Assembly: GCA_040757715.1 (NCBI GenBank)
Contig: JBFLWS010000003.1
Location: forward strand, 62,001 to 126,000
DNA: 64,000 nt
Origin: CAIMFV01 sp040757715
GTDB taxonomy: Bacteria > Pseudomonadota > Alphaproteobacteria > Caulobacterales > Caulobacteraceae
Direction: 5' to 3'
Shown here: positions 1-12,740 of the stretch, in pieces
Layout: every line of letters begins with the position of its first letter
Position numbering within the stretch: the stretch's first letter is position 1
Position numbers and translations under genes: made by a program
Notes under the pieces: model-generated
Seen by the model: only the letters and a program-made list of their open reading frames with translations
What the model was told of the DNA's origin: nothing
Databases searched by the model: none

Positions 1-864
1 ATTGGTGGTGTCGGGGATGAACCAGGTCTCGCGGGCGATGGCCATGAAGTCGAGGCTGTCGAGGTCGCCGCCCGCCGCGGCCATGGCTCGCGCCAGGTCC
101 TTGGCGTGCAATATGCCGACGATGTTCTCCGGGTCGTCGCGATAGAGGGGCAGGCGGGTGTAGGGCGCCTCCAGGGCCTCGGCCACCACCTCGCGGGCGG
201 GCTTGTCGAGGTCGAGCATGATCATGTTCTTGCGGTGGACCATGACGTCCGACACGTCCATGTCGGAGAGGTCGAGCACGCCCCCGAGCATGCGCCGGTC
301 GCGGGATTCCACCAGGCCTTCGTCGTGGTGGTATTCGATGGCCCCGCGGATCTCCTCCTGGGCGGCGTGGGCGTCGGCCGCGCTGGTCAGGCGCACGCCA
401 AAGGCGGTGAAGACGGTGCGGATCAGCCACTGGATGGCGGCGATCACCGGCCCGAACAGCCGCACTACGATCAAGGTGGGGTAGGAGAGGGCGCGGGCCA
501 CATCGTCGGGCCGGCCGATGGCCAAGGTCTTTGGGAACACCTCGGCATAGACCAGCACCAGCACGGTCATGATCGCCGTGGCCGCCACCACCCCCCAGGG
601 CGCGGGCAGGTGGCGCTCGATGATGTCGGTGGCCAGCGCCGAAGAGAGGATGTTGATCATGGAGTTGCCGAGCAACACCGCGCCGATCATCCGTTCCTGA
701 TCATCGATGAGCAGGTTCACCCGCTTGGCCGCCTTGTCGCCCTCCCGCTCCAGCTGGTGCAGCCGCGCGCGGCTCGCTCCGGTCATGGCCGTCTCGGCGG
801 CGGCGAGAAGGCCGGAGAGCGAGAGCAGAAAGAGGATGGCGAGGCCGACCAGGGCGAACAGCAT
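1..864 (-). CDS. HlyC/CorC-family (CNNM + CBS) membrane protein, 3' end outside window
   Basis: The frame is open from the left edge to an ATG at 864, giving 288 residues with the C-terminus missing. The N-terminal half (about 1-175) is hydrophobic and starts MLFALVGLAILFLLSLSGLL, as in the CNNM/DUF21 membrane domain. The linker EGLVESRDRRMLGGVLDL and a first CBS domain (VMVHRKNMIMLDL to YRDDPENIVGILHAKDL) follow. CNNM proteins are tied to Mg2+/Co2+ handling. The missing part should hold the second CBS repeat and the CorC/HlyC C-terminal domain. The family call is firm; the transported ion is not visible. Confidence 0.9.
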   Translation of the reverse strand, partial: MLFALVGLAILFLLSLSGLLAAAETAMTGASRARLHQLEREGDKAAKRVNLLIDDQERMIGAVLLGNSMINILSSALATDIIERHLPAPWGVVAATAIMTVLVLVYAEVFPKTLAIGRPDDVARALSYPTLIVVRLFGPVIAAIQWLIRTVFTAFGVRLTSAADAHAAQEEIRGAIEYHHDEGLVESRDRRMLGGVLDLSDMDVSDVMVHRKNMIMLDLDKPAREVVAEALEAPYTRLPLYRDDPENIVGILHAKDLARAMAAAGGDLDSLDFMAIARETWFIPDTTN

Positions 865-941
865 GGGAATCCTTGGGCTATCGCCGCCAGCTTAGCGCCG
901 ATCCCGCCTTAGCGCACGACGGCGATGGGGGGCGGGTCGCT

Positions 942-1850
942 TCAGCCTATCTTCGGCGCGGGCAGGCCATGGATCAGACAGGCGGCCAGCACGGTGTTGC
1001 GCAGGAGGCAGGCCACGGTGGCGAGGCCGACCCCGCCGGGCACCGGGGTGATCCAGCCGGCCACGGCCTTGGCCTCATCGAAGGCCACGTCGCCCACCAG
1101 GCGCGTCTTACCTTCGGCGGCCTTGACGGGGTCCTTGGACGGGACCCGGTTCATGCCCACGTCCAGCACCACCGCGCCGGGACGGATCCAATCGCCCTTC
1201 ACCATCTCCGCCCGGCCCACGGCCACCACCAGGATTTCCGCCTCGCGGCACACGGCCGGCAGATCCTTGGTGCGCGAATGGGCGATGGTCACGGTGCAAT
1301 CGGCCTGCAGCAACAGCTGGGCCATGGGCTTGCCCATGAGGTTGGAGCGGCCCACCATCACCGCCCGCTTGCCCTTCAGGTCGCCCAAGGCCTCCTGCAG
1401 CATCAGCATGCAGCCCGAGGGCGTGCAGGGGACGAGGCCCGGCAGGCCCGCCGACAGCCGCCCGGCGTTGGTCACAGTGAGGCCGTCCACGTCCTTGTTG
1501 GGGTCGATGGCGGCGATGATGCGGTTGGCGTCGAGATGGCCAGGCAGGGGCAGCTGCACCAGAAGTCCGTGGATGGTCGGGTCGGCGTTCAGCTCGCCCA
1601 CCACGGCCAGGAGCTCGGCCTCGGTAGTCTCCGCGGGCAGGCGTCGGGTCACTGAGTGGAAGCCGCAGGCCTCGGCCTGTTGGCCCTTGTTGCGCACATA
1701 GACCTGGCTCGCCGCATCCTCGCCCACCAGCACCACGGCGAGGCCGGGGCGAATTCCGTGCTCGGCCACGAGGGCGCTGGCCGCGGCGGTGACGTCCGCC
1801 TGGATGCGCTGGGCGAAGGCCTTGCCGTCGATGATACGGGCTTCGGACAT
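942..1850 (-). CDS. folD: FolD, methylenetetrahydrofolate dehydrogenase/cyclohydrolase
   Basis: A 302-residue bifunctional enzyme that interconverts 5,10-methylene-THF, methenyl-THF and 10-formyl-THF in the cytoplasm using NADP. The catalytic lysine motif YVRNKGQQAEACGFHS lies near residue 50. It is followed by the substrate motifs LLVQLPLPGHLD, PNKDVDGLTV and PCTPSGC, and by the Rossmann signature VGRSNLMGKPMAQLL. Length is normal for the family (about 280-300). It is transcribed divergently from the M20 peptidase, with a 72-bp gap between them. Together with thyA-folA at 15-16.7 kb the window carries three folate-cycle enzymes. Confidence 0.97.
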   Translation of the reverse strand: MSEARIIDGKAFAQRIQADVTAAASALVAEHGIRPGLAVVLVGEDAASQVYVRNKGQQAEACGFHSVTRRLPAETTEAELLAVVGELNADPTIHGLLVQLPLPGHLDANRIIAAIDPNKDVDGLTVTNAGRLSAGLPGLVPCTPSGCMLMLQEALGDLKGKRAVMVGRSNLMGKPMAQLLLQADCTVTIAHSRTKDLPAVCREAEILVVAVGRAEMVKGDWIRPGAVVLDVGMNRVPSKDPVKAAEGKTRLVGDVAFDEAKAVAGWITPVPGGVGLATVACLLRNTVLAACLIHGLPAPKIG

Positions 1851-1922
1851 GGCGACTCCTTATAATGCGTCGGCGCCGGCTTATTATTGTCGGGGCACCC
1901 TAGGCAATAGAAAGAGCTTCCT

Positions 1923-3176
1923 ATGCGTCTCAGTCCCGACGACTTGCCCGTGTTGGAGGCCCTGGCCGGCGAAGGCGAGGCGCTGGTGAGCCAGACCCTT
2001 GGCTGGTGCGCGGTGAATTCAGGCAGCCGCAATCTTGCGGGCCTGGAGACTCAGCGGGGCCTGTTGGCGAACACCCTTGGGTCCATGGCCGGCGAGCTGG
2101 AGAGCCTGCCGCTCCCGCCCTCCCTCGAAATCACCCCGGATGGCCGTCAGCGCGAGCAGGCCCATACGGACAGTCTCCGCCTCACCGTGCGGCCCGACGC
2201 GCCCATTCAAGTCGCCCTCACCGGCCACTACGACACAGTCTATCCCGCCGAGAGCCGGTTCCAGAACGTGGTCGCCCGTGCGGACGGGGCCCTCAACGGC
2301 CCCGGCGTCGCCGACATGAAGGGCGGGATTGCGGTGATGTTGGCGGCCCTCCGCGCCTTCGAGGCCCACCCCTTGGCGGGGCGGGTGGGCTATCGCGTGC
2401 TCCTCTCGCCCGACGAGGAGATCGGCAGCCTCGCCTCCGCGCCCCTGTTGGCCGAGCTCGGCAAGACCGCCCACGTGGGGCTGACCTATGAGCCGGCGCT
2501 CAGCGACGGCGGCCTTGCGGGCGCGCGCAAGGGCTCGGGTAATTTCCACCTGGTGGTGCAGGGCCGAGGCGCCCACGCCGGGCGCGACTTCGCCGCCGGC
2601 CGCAACGCCGTGGCCCTGGCCGCACGCCTCGCCGGCGAGCTCGATCGGATGAATGGCCAGCGCGACGGCCTCACCCTCAACATCGCCCGCATCGATGGCG
2701 GCGCGCCGCTGAACATGGTGCCGGATGTGGCCGTGCTGCGCTTCAATGTGCGCCTCTCCGACGCCGAGAGCGCCCGCTTCATCGAGGGCGAGATCGACCG
2801 TCTCGTGGCCGCCGATCATGGCGAGGGCTTCAGCGTGGAGCGCCACGGCGGCTTCACCCGCCCGCCCAAGCCCTTCGATGCGGCGCAACAGGCTCTGTTC
2901 GGCAAGGCCCGCGAGGCGGGGGCCCTGATCGGCCAGGCCCTGACCTGGAAGCCCTCCGGCGGGGTGTGCGAGGGCAATAATCTGCATGCCGCGGGCGTGC
3001 CCAATATCGACACGCTCGGCGTGCGCGGCGGGGATATTCACTCCGAGGCCGAATACGCCTGGCCGGACAGCTTCGCCGAACGGGCCCAGCTCTCGGCGCT
3101 TCTGTTGATGAAGCTGGCCTCGGGCGAGATCGACGCCGCGGCGATCAAGCAATTGCGGGCCAGCGCGGGCGGATGA
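1923..3176 (+). CDS. M20-family metallopeptidase / amidohydrolase
   Basis: A 417-residue zinc hydrolase of the carboxypeptidase G2 / ArgE / DapE type. Metal and catalytic motifs are clear: TGHYDTVYP (first His and catalytic Asp), GPGVADMKGG (bridging Asp), SPDEEIGS (general-base Glu), and the dimerisation-domain start KGSGNFHLVVQGRGAHAG. GGDIHSEAEYA near the C-terminus supplies the last metal His. There is no signal peptide, so it is probably cytoplasmic. Known relatives remove acyl or glutamyl groups from amino acids, but the substrate cannot be told from sequence. It stands alone, divergent from folD. Confidence 0.88.
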   Translation: MRLSPDDLPVLEALAGEGEALVSQTLGWCAVNSGSRNLAGLETQRGLLANTLGSMAGELESLPLPPSLEITPDGRQREQAHTDSLRLTVRPDAPIQVALTGHYDTVYPAESRFQNVVARADGALNGPGVADMKGGIAVMLAALRAFEAHPLAGRVGYRVLLSPDEEIGSLASAPLLAELGKTAHVGLTYEPALSDGGLAGARKGSGNFHLVVQGRGAHAGRDFAAGRNAVALAARLAGELDRMNGQRDGLTLNIARIDGGAPLNMVPDVAVLRFNVRLSDAESARFIEGEIDRLVAADHGEGFSVERHGGFTRPPKPFDAAQQALFGKAREAGALIGQALTWKPSGGVCEGNNLHAAGVPNIDTLGVRGGDIHSEAEYAWPDSFAERAQLSALLLMKLASGEIDAAAIKQLRASAGG

Positions 3177-3238
3177 AACCTCGGCCGGCCCTCTTACGTA
3201 TATGAGAAGGACTCTCACCGCGACGGAGGACCCCGCGC

Positions 3239-3649
3239 ATGGCTGGTGACCGCTTTCCCGTGCAGAAGACCGACACCGAGTGGCGCCGTCTCCTGCCTGG
3301 CCCGTCCTACCTCGTGCTGCGTCAGGCCCAGACTGAGCGGCCGTTCACCAGCCCCTTGCTGAATGAACACCGCCAGGGCCGGTTCGTTTGCATGGGCTGC
3401 GCCTGGCCGCTGTTCTCGTCCAAGGCCAAGTTCGACAGCGGCACCGGCTGGCCCTCCTTCTTCACCCCCATCAGCCGCCAGGCGGTGGCGACGCACACAG
3501 ACACCAGCCTCTTCATGATCCGCACCGAGGTCTTGTGCGCCAATTGCGGCGGACACCTGGGTCACGTGTTCGATGATGGCCCTCGGCCGACGGGCCTGCG
3601 CTACTGCATGAACGGGGTGGCCCTTCGATTTGTGCCCGGACCCGCTTGA
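3239..3649 (+). CDS. msrB: MsrB, peptide-methionine (R)-S-oxide reductase
   Basis: A 136-residue repair enzyme that reduces methionine-R-sulfoxide in proteins. Two CxxC pairs (C51/C54 in CMGC and C100/C103 in CANC) form the structural zinc site. The family motifs SGTGWPSF and LGHVFDDGPRPTGLRYC are intact, with the catalytic cysteine at about residue 123 in RYCMN. A GGAGG ribosome site precedes the ATG. Its stop overlaps the longest possible TTG-initiated frame of pdxH, so the two may be cotranscribed. There is no signal sequence, so it acts in the cytoplasm. Confidence 0.95.
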   Translation: MAGDRFPVQKTDTEWRRLLPGPSYLVLRQAQTERPFTSPLLNEHRQGRFVCMGCAWPLFSSKAKFDSGTGWPSFFTPISRQAVATHTDTSLFMIRTEVLCANCGGHLGHVFDDGPRPTGLRYCMNGVALRFVPGPA

Positions 3650-3693
3650 AGGATCGCCTCGAACCAAGCGGCGAGTTGGACTATCTAGGGGCA

Positions 3694-4323
3694 ATGACCG
3701 ACTCCGCCGCCGCCGCCGCCCCGACCGACGACAAGACGCTCTTCCCGCACGACGATCCCTATCGTCTGTTCGAGGCCTGGCTCGCCGAAGCGACCAAGAG
3801 CGAGCCGAACGACCCCAACGCCATGGCGCTGGCCACCGCCGACGCCGACGGCCTGCCGGACGTGCGCATGGTGCTGTTGAAGGGCTTCGATGAGCGCGGC
3901 TTCGTCTTCTACACCAACACCGAAAGCGCCAAGGGGCTGGAGCTGGCCGCCAACCCTAAGGCCGCGCTTCTCTTCCACTGGAAGAGCCTCCGCCGTCAGG
4001 TGCGGGTGCGCGGGGCCGTGGAGCGGGTGAGCGACGCCGAGGCCGACGCCTATTTCGCCTCCCGCCCGCGCCAGAGCCAGCTGGGCGCCTGGGCGTCCGA
4101 CCAGTCGCGCGAGGTGGAGGGCCGCTTCGTGCTGGAGCGGCGGGTGGCCGAGCTGGCCCTGAAATACGGCCTCTCCGCGCCGCCCCGGCCGCCGCACTGG
4201 CACGGCTATCGCATCTTGCCGGAGGTGTTCGAGTTCTGGCGCGACGGGGCCTTCCGCCTGCATGACCGCATGCAGTACCGCCCGGCCGGGGCTGGCTGGA
4301 TCCGCGCGCGCCTGTTCCCGTGA
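3694..4323 (+). CDS. pdxH: PdxH, pyridoxamine/pyridoxine 5'-phosphate oxidase
   Basis: An FMN-dependent oxidase that makes pyridoxal 5'-phosphate from PNP or PMP. It has 209 residues from the ATG at 3694, with the family blocks VRMVLLKGFDERGFVFYTN, FHWKSLRRQVRVRG, YFASRPRQSQLGAWASDQS and the C-terminal FRLHDRMQY. An in-frame TTG at 3646 would add 16 residues and overlap the msrB stop. I prefer the ATG because the family-like sequence (DPYRLFEAWLAEA) begins soon after it. The stop overlaps the GTG start of the next gene, so translation is likely coupled. Confidence 0.94.
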   Translation: MTDSAAAAAPTDDKTLFPHDDPYRLFEAWLAEATKSEPNDPNAMALATADADGLPDVRMVLLKGFDERGFVFYTNTESAKGLELAANPKAALLFHWKSLRRQVRVRGAVERVSDAEADAYFASRPRQSQLGAWASDQSREVEGRFVLERRVAELALKYGLSAPPRPPHWHGYRILPEVFEFWRDGAFRLHDRMQYRPAGAGWIRARLFP

Positions 4324-5834
4324 GCGACGACGCCCGCCAACAGGCGCTGGAGGCCTGGATTCTGGCTGGGGCCGGCATCGGCGCCCCGGCTGAGCGGCGC
4401 ATCGACACCCCCATCAGCGCGGTGTTCCTCTATGCCGACAAGGTGCTGAAGCTAAAGAAGGCGGTGGACTTCGGCTTCCTCGACTTCACCACCCTCGCCC
4501 AGCGCCGCTGGGCGGTGGGGCGCGAGCTCGACATGAACCGCGAGACCGCGCCCGACGTCTATCGCGCCGCCTACGCCATCATGGCGCAAGGCGACGGCTT
4601 CGCCCTCGCCCCGTTCGAGACTACTGACGCCATCGACTATGTGCTGGAGATGCGCCGCTTCGATGAGACGGCGGTGCTGTCCGAATGCCCCGAGCGGGTG
4701 GACGGCCCCCTGGCCGAGCAGCTCGGCCGCACCATCGCCCGCTTCCATATCAAGGCAAGGCTGGGCGCGGCGGGCGGCGGCGCGGCGGGTTCGCGCTATG
4801 TGATGGACTCGAACGCCGGCCTGATGCGCGGGCTCAAGGATGTGCTCGACCCGGCGGCGGTGGAGCGGACCCTCGCCGCCACCGAGGCGGCCTTCGCCAG
4901 CGTAGCGACCCTGCTCGATCAGCGCCTGGCCGACGGCTTCGTACGCGCCTGTCATGGCGACCTGCACCTCGGCAATATCGTGCTGGAGGGCGAGCGACCG
5001 ATCCTGTTCGACCGCATCGAGTTCAATGACAAGCTGATCGAGATCGACGTGCTCTATGATCTCGCCTTCCTCTTGATGGACCTCGATTTCCGCGGCCGAC
5101 GAGGGGAGGCGAACCGCGCCTTCAACGCCTGGCTCGATGAGGCCGCTCGGGGCTTTGGCGATGCGCTGTTCGCGGGCCTCGCTTGCCTGCCATTGTTCCT
5201 CTCCATCCGCGCCGCGGTGCGCTGCCACGTGACCGGGCATAATAATGCGCCAGACGCCGCGCGGGCCTATCTCGCCGCCGCAGAGGCGCACCTGACGCCC
5301 CATCCGCCAAAGCTGATCGCCGTGGGCGGCCTCTCCGGCTCGGGCAAGTCCACTGTCTCGCGCGCCCTCGCGCCCAGCTTGGGCGGCGCGCCGGGGGCGG
5401 TGGTGCTGCGCTCGGACGAGCTGCGCAAGCGCCTGTGGAGCTGCGATCCGCTCACCCCCCTGCCGCCGGAAGCCTACGGGCCCGGCGAGAGCGACAAGGT
5501 CTATGCCGAGATGCGCCGCCTCGCCGGGCTGTGTCTTTCTGCCGGCCGCTCCGTGATCCTTGACGCCGTGCACCTGAAGGCCGAGGAGCAGTCCGCCGCC
5601 GAGGCCCTCGCCGGTGCTCATGGGGTTCCGTTTCAGGGCTTCTGGCTGGAGGCGCCCGCCGAGGTGCTGCGCGAGCGAGTGGGCGCGCGCACCGGCGATG
5701 CGTCCGACGCCGATCTCGCCGTGCTGGAGGGCCAGCTTCGCCTGCCCGCGCCACAAACGACCTGGCGCAAGGTGCAGGCGACCATGCCCCCGGATTCCCT
5801 TCTCCGGATTATCCCGCCGGACGGCGGGGCTTAG
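4320..5834 (+). CDS. two-domain protein: APH-like kinase fused to P-loop kinase
   Basis: 504 residues from a GTG that overlaps the pdxH stop (GTGA). The N-terminal half looks like an aminoglycoside-phosphotransferase fold: HGDLHLGNIVL carries the catalytic Asp and LFDRIEFND the metal-binding Asp. The C-terminal third (from about residue 335) begins VGGLSGSGKSTVSRAL, a Walker A loop, followed by LRSDELRKRLW as in zeta-toxin/gluconate-kinase type P-loop kinases. This matches the widespread COG2187-COG0645 fusion. The substrate is unknown, and no resistance role should be assumed from the fold. Confidence 0.88.
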   Translation: MSDDARQQALEAWILAGAGIGAPAERRIDTPISAVFLYADKVLKLKKAVDFGFLDFTTLAQRRWAVGRELDMNRETAPDVYRAAYAIMAQGDGFALAPFETTDAIDYVLEMRRFDETAVLSECPERVDGPLAEQLGRTIARFHIKARLGAAGGGAAGSRYVMDSNAGLMRGLKDVLDPAAVERTLAATEAAFASVATLLDQRLADGFVRACHGDLHLGNIVLEGERPILFDRIEFNDKLIEIDVLYDLAFLLMDLDFRGRRGEANRAFNAWLDEAARGFGDALFAGLACLPLFLSIRAAVRCHVTGHNNAPDAARAYLAAAEAHLTPHPPKLIAVGGLSGSGKSTVSRALAPSLGGAPGAVVLRSDELRKRLWSCDPLTPLPPEAYGPGESDKVYAEMRRLAGLCLSAGRSVILDAVHLKAEEQSAAEALAGAHGVPFQGFWLEAPAEVLRERVGARTGDASDADLAVLEGQLRLPAPQTTWRKVQATMPPDSLLRIIPPDGGA

Positions 5835-6018
5835 CGCTGATCACGCAATATTCTTACGTCTGGAGCCGATCGCGGACGGAAAACCGGGCCACACCTAGGC
5901 TTGATCGGGTTCCGTTAAGGAAATTCCTTGCGTTTTTCGCGGCCTCGCTGCACCCCCTAATGAAGTGTTCAATCAAGCCGTCGGCGTAGCAATGACGGTA
6001 AGAAAGTGGGAGGTGCGC

Positions 6019-7788
<1,770 letters not shown>

Positions 7789-7885
7789 GTCCAAAAATCC
7801 TATGCGTGTGTTAATCCGCCTGGGTTAGGCTCTGTTAAGGTTGTTGTGGCACCCTTCGCGCTCATAAATGGCGCAGGAGGGGGGC

Positions 7886-8119
7886 ATGGGCCCGTTCTCA
7901 GTGTGGCATTGCTTAACCTGGAGCGTCACGGTGGCGCTCTCGCTCGCCTTCGTCATTCCCATGGCGCTGATCATCCGCAAGCTCGGCTTCAGTTGGCCGC
8001 AGGCGGTGATCTGGGCCGTGCTGGTGGCCACGCCGGGGATCGGCCTCGTGGCCATCTGGGTGCTGGCCCTGGTAGAATGGCCGCACTGGCGCCATTCGGC
8101 GGCTCAAGCCAACGCCTGA
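7886..8119 (+). CDS. small two-helix membrane protein
   Basis: A 77-residue protein starting at the ATG at 7886, chosen because AGGAGG lies at 7875-7880, five bases before it. An in-frame ATG at 7868 lies upstream of that site. Two hydrophobic helices (about residues 8-30 and 37-62) are separated by the short polar turn IRKLGFSWPQ and followed by EWPHWRH. The general pattern of IP-ALI-RK-GFS then a second helix ending in W-P recurs in many small uncharacterised bacterial membrane proteins. No function can be assigned. Confidence 0.7.
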   Translation: MGPFSVWHCLTWSVTVALSLAFVIPMALIIRKLGFSWPQAVIWAVLVATPGIGLVAIWVLALVEWPHWRHSAAQANA

Positions 8120-8135
8120 GCCGCCGGCAATCTCG

Positions 8136-8588
8136 TTAGGCGCCGTAGAGCACGCTCACCGTTTCGGCGACGCAGGCCGGACGGTCCTCGCCCTCGATCT
8201 CGATGGTGCATTCGGCGATCATCTGCAGCCCGCCGGACTTGGGCTCCACCGACACCAGCTTCTCACGCATGCGCACGCGCTTACCCACCCGCACCATGTT
8301 GGTGAAACGCACCTTGTTGGAGCCGTAATTGATGCCGCGGCTGACCCCGGTGACACGCAGGATCTGCGAGGCGAAATAGGGGATCAGCGACAAGGTGAGA
8401 TAACCGTGGGCGATGGGTCCGCCGATTTCCTTGGTGGCGCGGGGCACGTCCACGTGGATCCATTGATGATCGCCGGTGGCGTCGGCGAACTGGTTCACGC
8501 GGTCCTGGCTGATGGTCAGCCACTCCGACACGCCCACTTCCTCCCCCGCCAAGGACGGCAGATCGGCATAGCTCACTTCACGGACCAT
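8136..8588 (-). CDS. MaoC-like (R)-specific enoyl-CoA hydratase
   Basis: A 150-residue hot-dog-fold protein of the MaoC dehydratase family. The catalytic region FADATGDHQWIHVDVPRA holds the Asp and His dyad, followed by GGPIAHGYLTLSLIP, the usual substrate-channel segment, and INYGSNKVRFTNMVRVG. Such enzymes hydrate enoyl-CoA in (R) stereochemistry, in fatty-acid breakdown or PHA supply. It is convergent with the small membrane gene and divergent from dnaG (125 bp between starts). There is no signal peptide. Confidence 0.9.
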   Translation of the reverse strand: MVREVSYADLPSLAGEEVGVSEWLTISQDRVNQFADATGDHQWIHVDVPRATKEIGGPIAHGYLTLSLIPYFASQILRVTGVSRGINYGSNKVRFTNMVRVGKRVRMREKLVSVEPKSGGLQMIAECTIEIEGEDRPACVAETVSVLYGA

Positions 8589-8713
8589 CTGGGTCTCCTC
8601 GTTTTCGTCGGGCGGACTTTAGAGCGAGGGCGCCCGTCCTGGGAAGCCTGACCCTGCGGCATGATCTGATCCGCCAGCTTGCGTCGCGCCGCCGGGAAGG
8701 GGATAGGTTCCCC

Positions 8714-10645
8714 ATGCGTTTCGACGATCGCCTGCTGGACGAGATCAAGTCGCGGCTGCGCCTGTCCGATGTCATCGGGCGGAGCGTGAAGCTGCGCCGG
8801 TCTGGCCGCGAGTGGGTGGGCCTGTCGCCCTTCGCCAAGGAGAAGTCCCCCTCCTTCTATGTGAACGACGAGAAGGGCTTCTTCCACGACTTCTCCTCCG
8901 GCAAGCATGGCGATCTGATCGGCTTCTTGCAGGAGACCGAGCGGCTCAGCTTTCGCGAAGCCGTGGAGAAGCTGGCGGCGGAGGCCGGCGTCTCCCTGCC
9001 CAGCGACGATCCCCGCGCCGCAGAGGCCGAGCGCGAACGGCTTGGCTTGCAGGACTGGCTGGAGGCCGCCGCCCGTTGGTTCGAGGCCGAGCTGCGCCGC
9101 CCGGTTGGGGCGAACGCGCGGGCCTACCTGGAGCGGCGTGGCTTGCCCGAAAGCGAATGGAGCCGGTTCCGCATCGGCTACGCGCCCTCGGGCCGCACGG
9201 CGCTGAAGGACTTCCTCATCGCCAAGGGAGGCAAGCCGCGCGAGCTGGTGGAGGCCGGGCTCCTCATTCAGCCGGACGATGGCGGCTCGCCCTATGACCG
9301 TTTCCGCGACCGGGTGATCTTCCCCATCGCCGATGGCCGGGGGCGGGTGGTGTCCTTTGGCGGCCGGGCGCTCGATCCGGAGGCTAAGGCCAAGTACCTG
9401 AACGGCCCGGAGACCAGCCTCTTCCACAAGGGCAATGTCCTGTACGGCCTCAGCGAGGCGCGCAAGCTGTTGCACCTCGGCGCCCGCGATCAAGGGCAGG
9501 CGGGCGTTGCACCGCCCCTGGTGGTGGTGGAAGGCTATATGGACGTCATCGCCTGCCAGAGGGCCGGGCTCGCGGGCGTCGCGCCGCTCGGCACCGCGCT
9601 CACCGAGGAGCAGATGGCGCTCTTGTGGCGGCTGCATGGCGAGCCCACCCTCGCCTTCGACGCCGACAAGGCGGGGCTGCGCGCCGCCTCCCGGGCCATC
9701 GACCGGGCCTTGCCGCTTTTGCAGCCCGGCCGCTCATTCCGCTTCGCCATCCTCTCCGGCGGCAAGGATGCGGACGATGTGTTGCGCGAGCAGGGCGCAG
9801 GGGCGTTGAAGGCGCAGCTGTCTGAGACCTCGCCCCTGGTGCAGCAGTTGTTCGAGCGCGAGCGGGACCTGGAGCCCCTCGACACCCCCGAGCGCAAGGC
9901 GGGGCTGAAGGTGCGCCTGCGCAAGGCCGCCGCGCTGATCGCCGACAAGGATCTGGCCAGCGCCTATCGTGACGATCTTCTGGCCCGCTTCGAGGCCCTG
10001 TTCGAGAAGGACCGGTCAGCGTCCGGCGCCGTTGCGTCGCGCGCGCCCTTTACGCCCGGTCCCCGCCGCCGCGGCCGCTTCGACGGCCCGGCCTATCTCA
10101 GCGCGCCCCTGACGCCGGAGGCTCGCGCGGGGGCCAAGCGACTGCGCGTCGCCCTCGACATCCCCGCCGCTTGCCTCGCTCAGGGCCTGATCGATGATCC
10201 GCATCGTCTCGATGCGCATCTGGAAAGTTTCGAGCGCTACGGCTTCGGTCAGCCGCAGCTCAATCACTTGGCGAAAGAAATCATCAGTCTCCGAATGAGG
10301 TTCGATGATCTTGACACGGGGGCTTTGCTTCGCCATTTGGCGGAGGAAGGCTTTGGGCCCCTCATCGGCGACATCGAGACCACCGCCCGGTCCTCGACGG
10401 CGGCGTTTTTGGATTCGGCGCTGCCGCTGGAGGACGCCCGGGCCCAATGGTCGCAGGCGTTCGAGACGATCACCCACTTGGCCGCGTTGGAGAACGCATT
10501 GGAAGCCGCAAAGGCGGATGTGACGCGCGGGCTGGACGCGGTGGCTTTCTCGCGGTTGAAGGCCGAGCGTGATGCACTTCGCCGCACCGTCAAGGAACAA
10601 TTTGGCGCACGGCCGGGGCGAAAATCGTCGGCGACGGGCGTTTAA
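8714..10645 (+). CDS. dnaG: DnaG primase with zinc-ligand-free N-terminal domain
   Basis: 643 residues; makes RNA primers at the replication fork. The N-terminal CHC2-type domain is present, but the usual C-x2-H and C-x2-C ligands are replaced: GLSPFAKEK has S38 and A41, and FHDFSSGKHGD has D59 and S62. The TOPRIM core follows: VVVEGYMDVIACQ with the catalytic Glu, PLGTALTEEQ, and FDADKAG. The C-terminal part is the helicase-binding region. From memory, other alphaproteobacterial primases show the same loss, so this is probably a lineage trait, not damage. rpoD starts 58 bp downstream of its stop, the classic dnaG-rpoD order. Confidence 0.96.
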   Translation: MRFDDRLLDEIKSRLRLSDVIGRSVKLRRSGREWVGLSPFAKEKSPSFYVNDEKGFFHDFSSGKHGDLIGFLQETERLSFREAVEKLAAEAGVSLPSDDPRAAEAERERLGLQDWLEAAARWFEAELRRPVGANARAYLERRGLPESEWSRFRIGYAPSGRTALKDFLIAKGGKPRELVEAGLLIQPDDGGSPYDRFRDRVIFPIADGRGRVVSFGGRALDPEAKAKYLNGPETSLFHKGNVLYGLSEARKLLHLGARDQGQAGVAPPLVVVEGYMDVIACQRAGLAGVAPLGTALTEEQMALLWRLHGEPTLAFDADKAGLRAASRAIDRALPLLQPGRSFRFAILSGGKDADDVLREQGAGALKAQLSETSPLVQQLFERERDLEPLDTPERKAGLKVRLRKAAALIADKDLASAYRDDLLARFEALFEKDRSASGAVASRAPFTPGPRRRGRFDGPAYLSAPLTPEARAGAKRLRVALDIPAACLAQGLIDDPHRLDAHLESFERYGFGQPQLNHLAKEIISLRMRFDDLDTGALLRHLAEEGFGPLIGDIETTARSSTAAFLDSALPLEDARAQWSQAFETITHLAALENALEAAKADVTRGLDAVAFSRLKAERDALRRTVKEQFGARPGRKSSATGV

Positions 10646-10703
10646 ACCATTTGAGCAGCGATGCAGGTGTCGGCGCGGGACCCGCGCCGGGACGGAGATA
10701 CGA

Positions 10704-12656
<1,953 letters not shown>

Positions 12657-12740
12657 TCTCTTTCCTCCGCGGGTGTGCGTTTTGCGTGCTCCCTTTCCCA
12701 TCCCTCACGACCGCAAAGACCTGAGCGTTATTCTGACCGC

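Noticed and set aside
3215..3694. 159-codon minus-strand frame opposite msrB
   Set aside because: Shadow of msrB, which has all zinc and catalytic cysteines.
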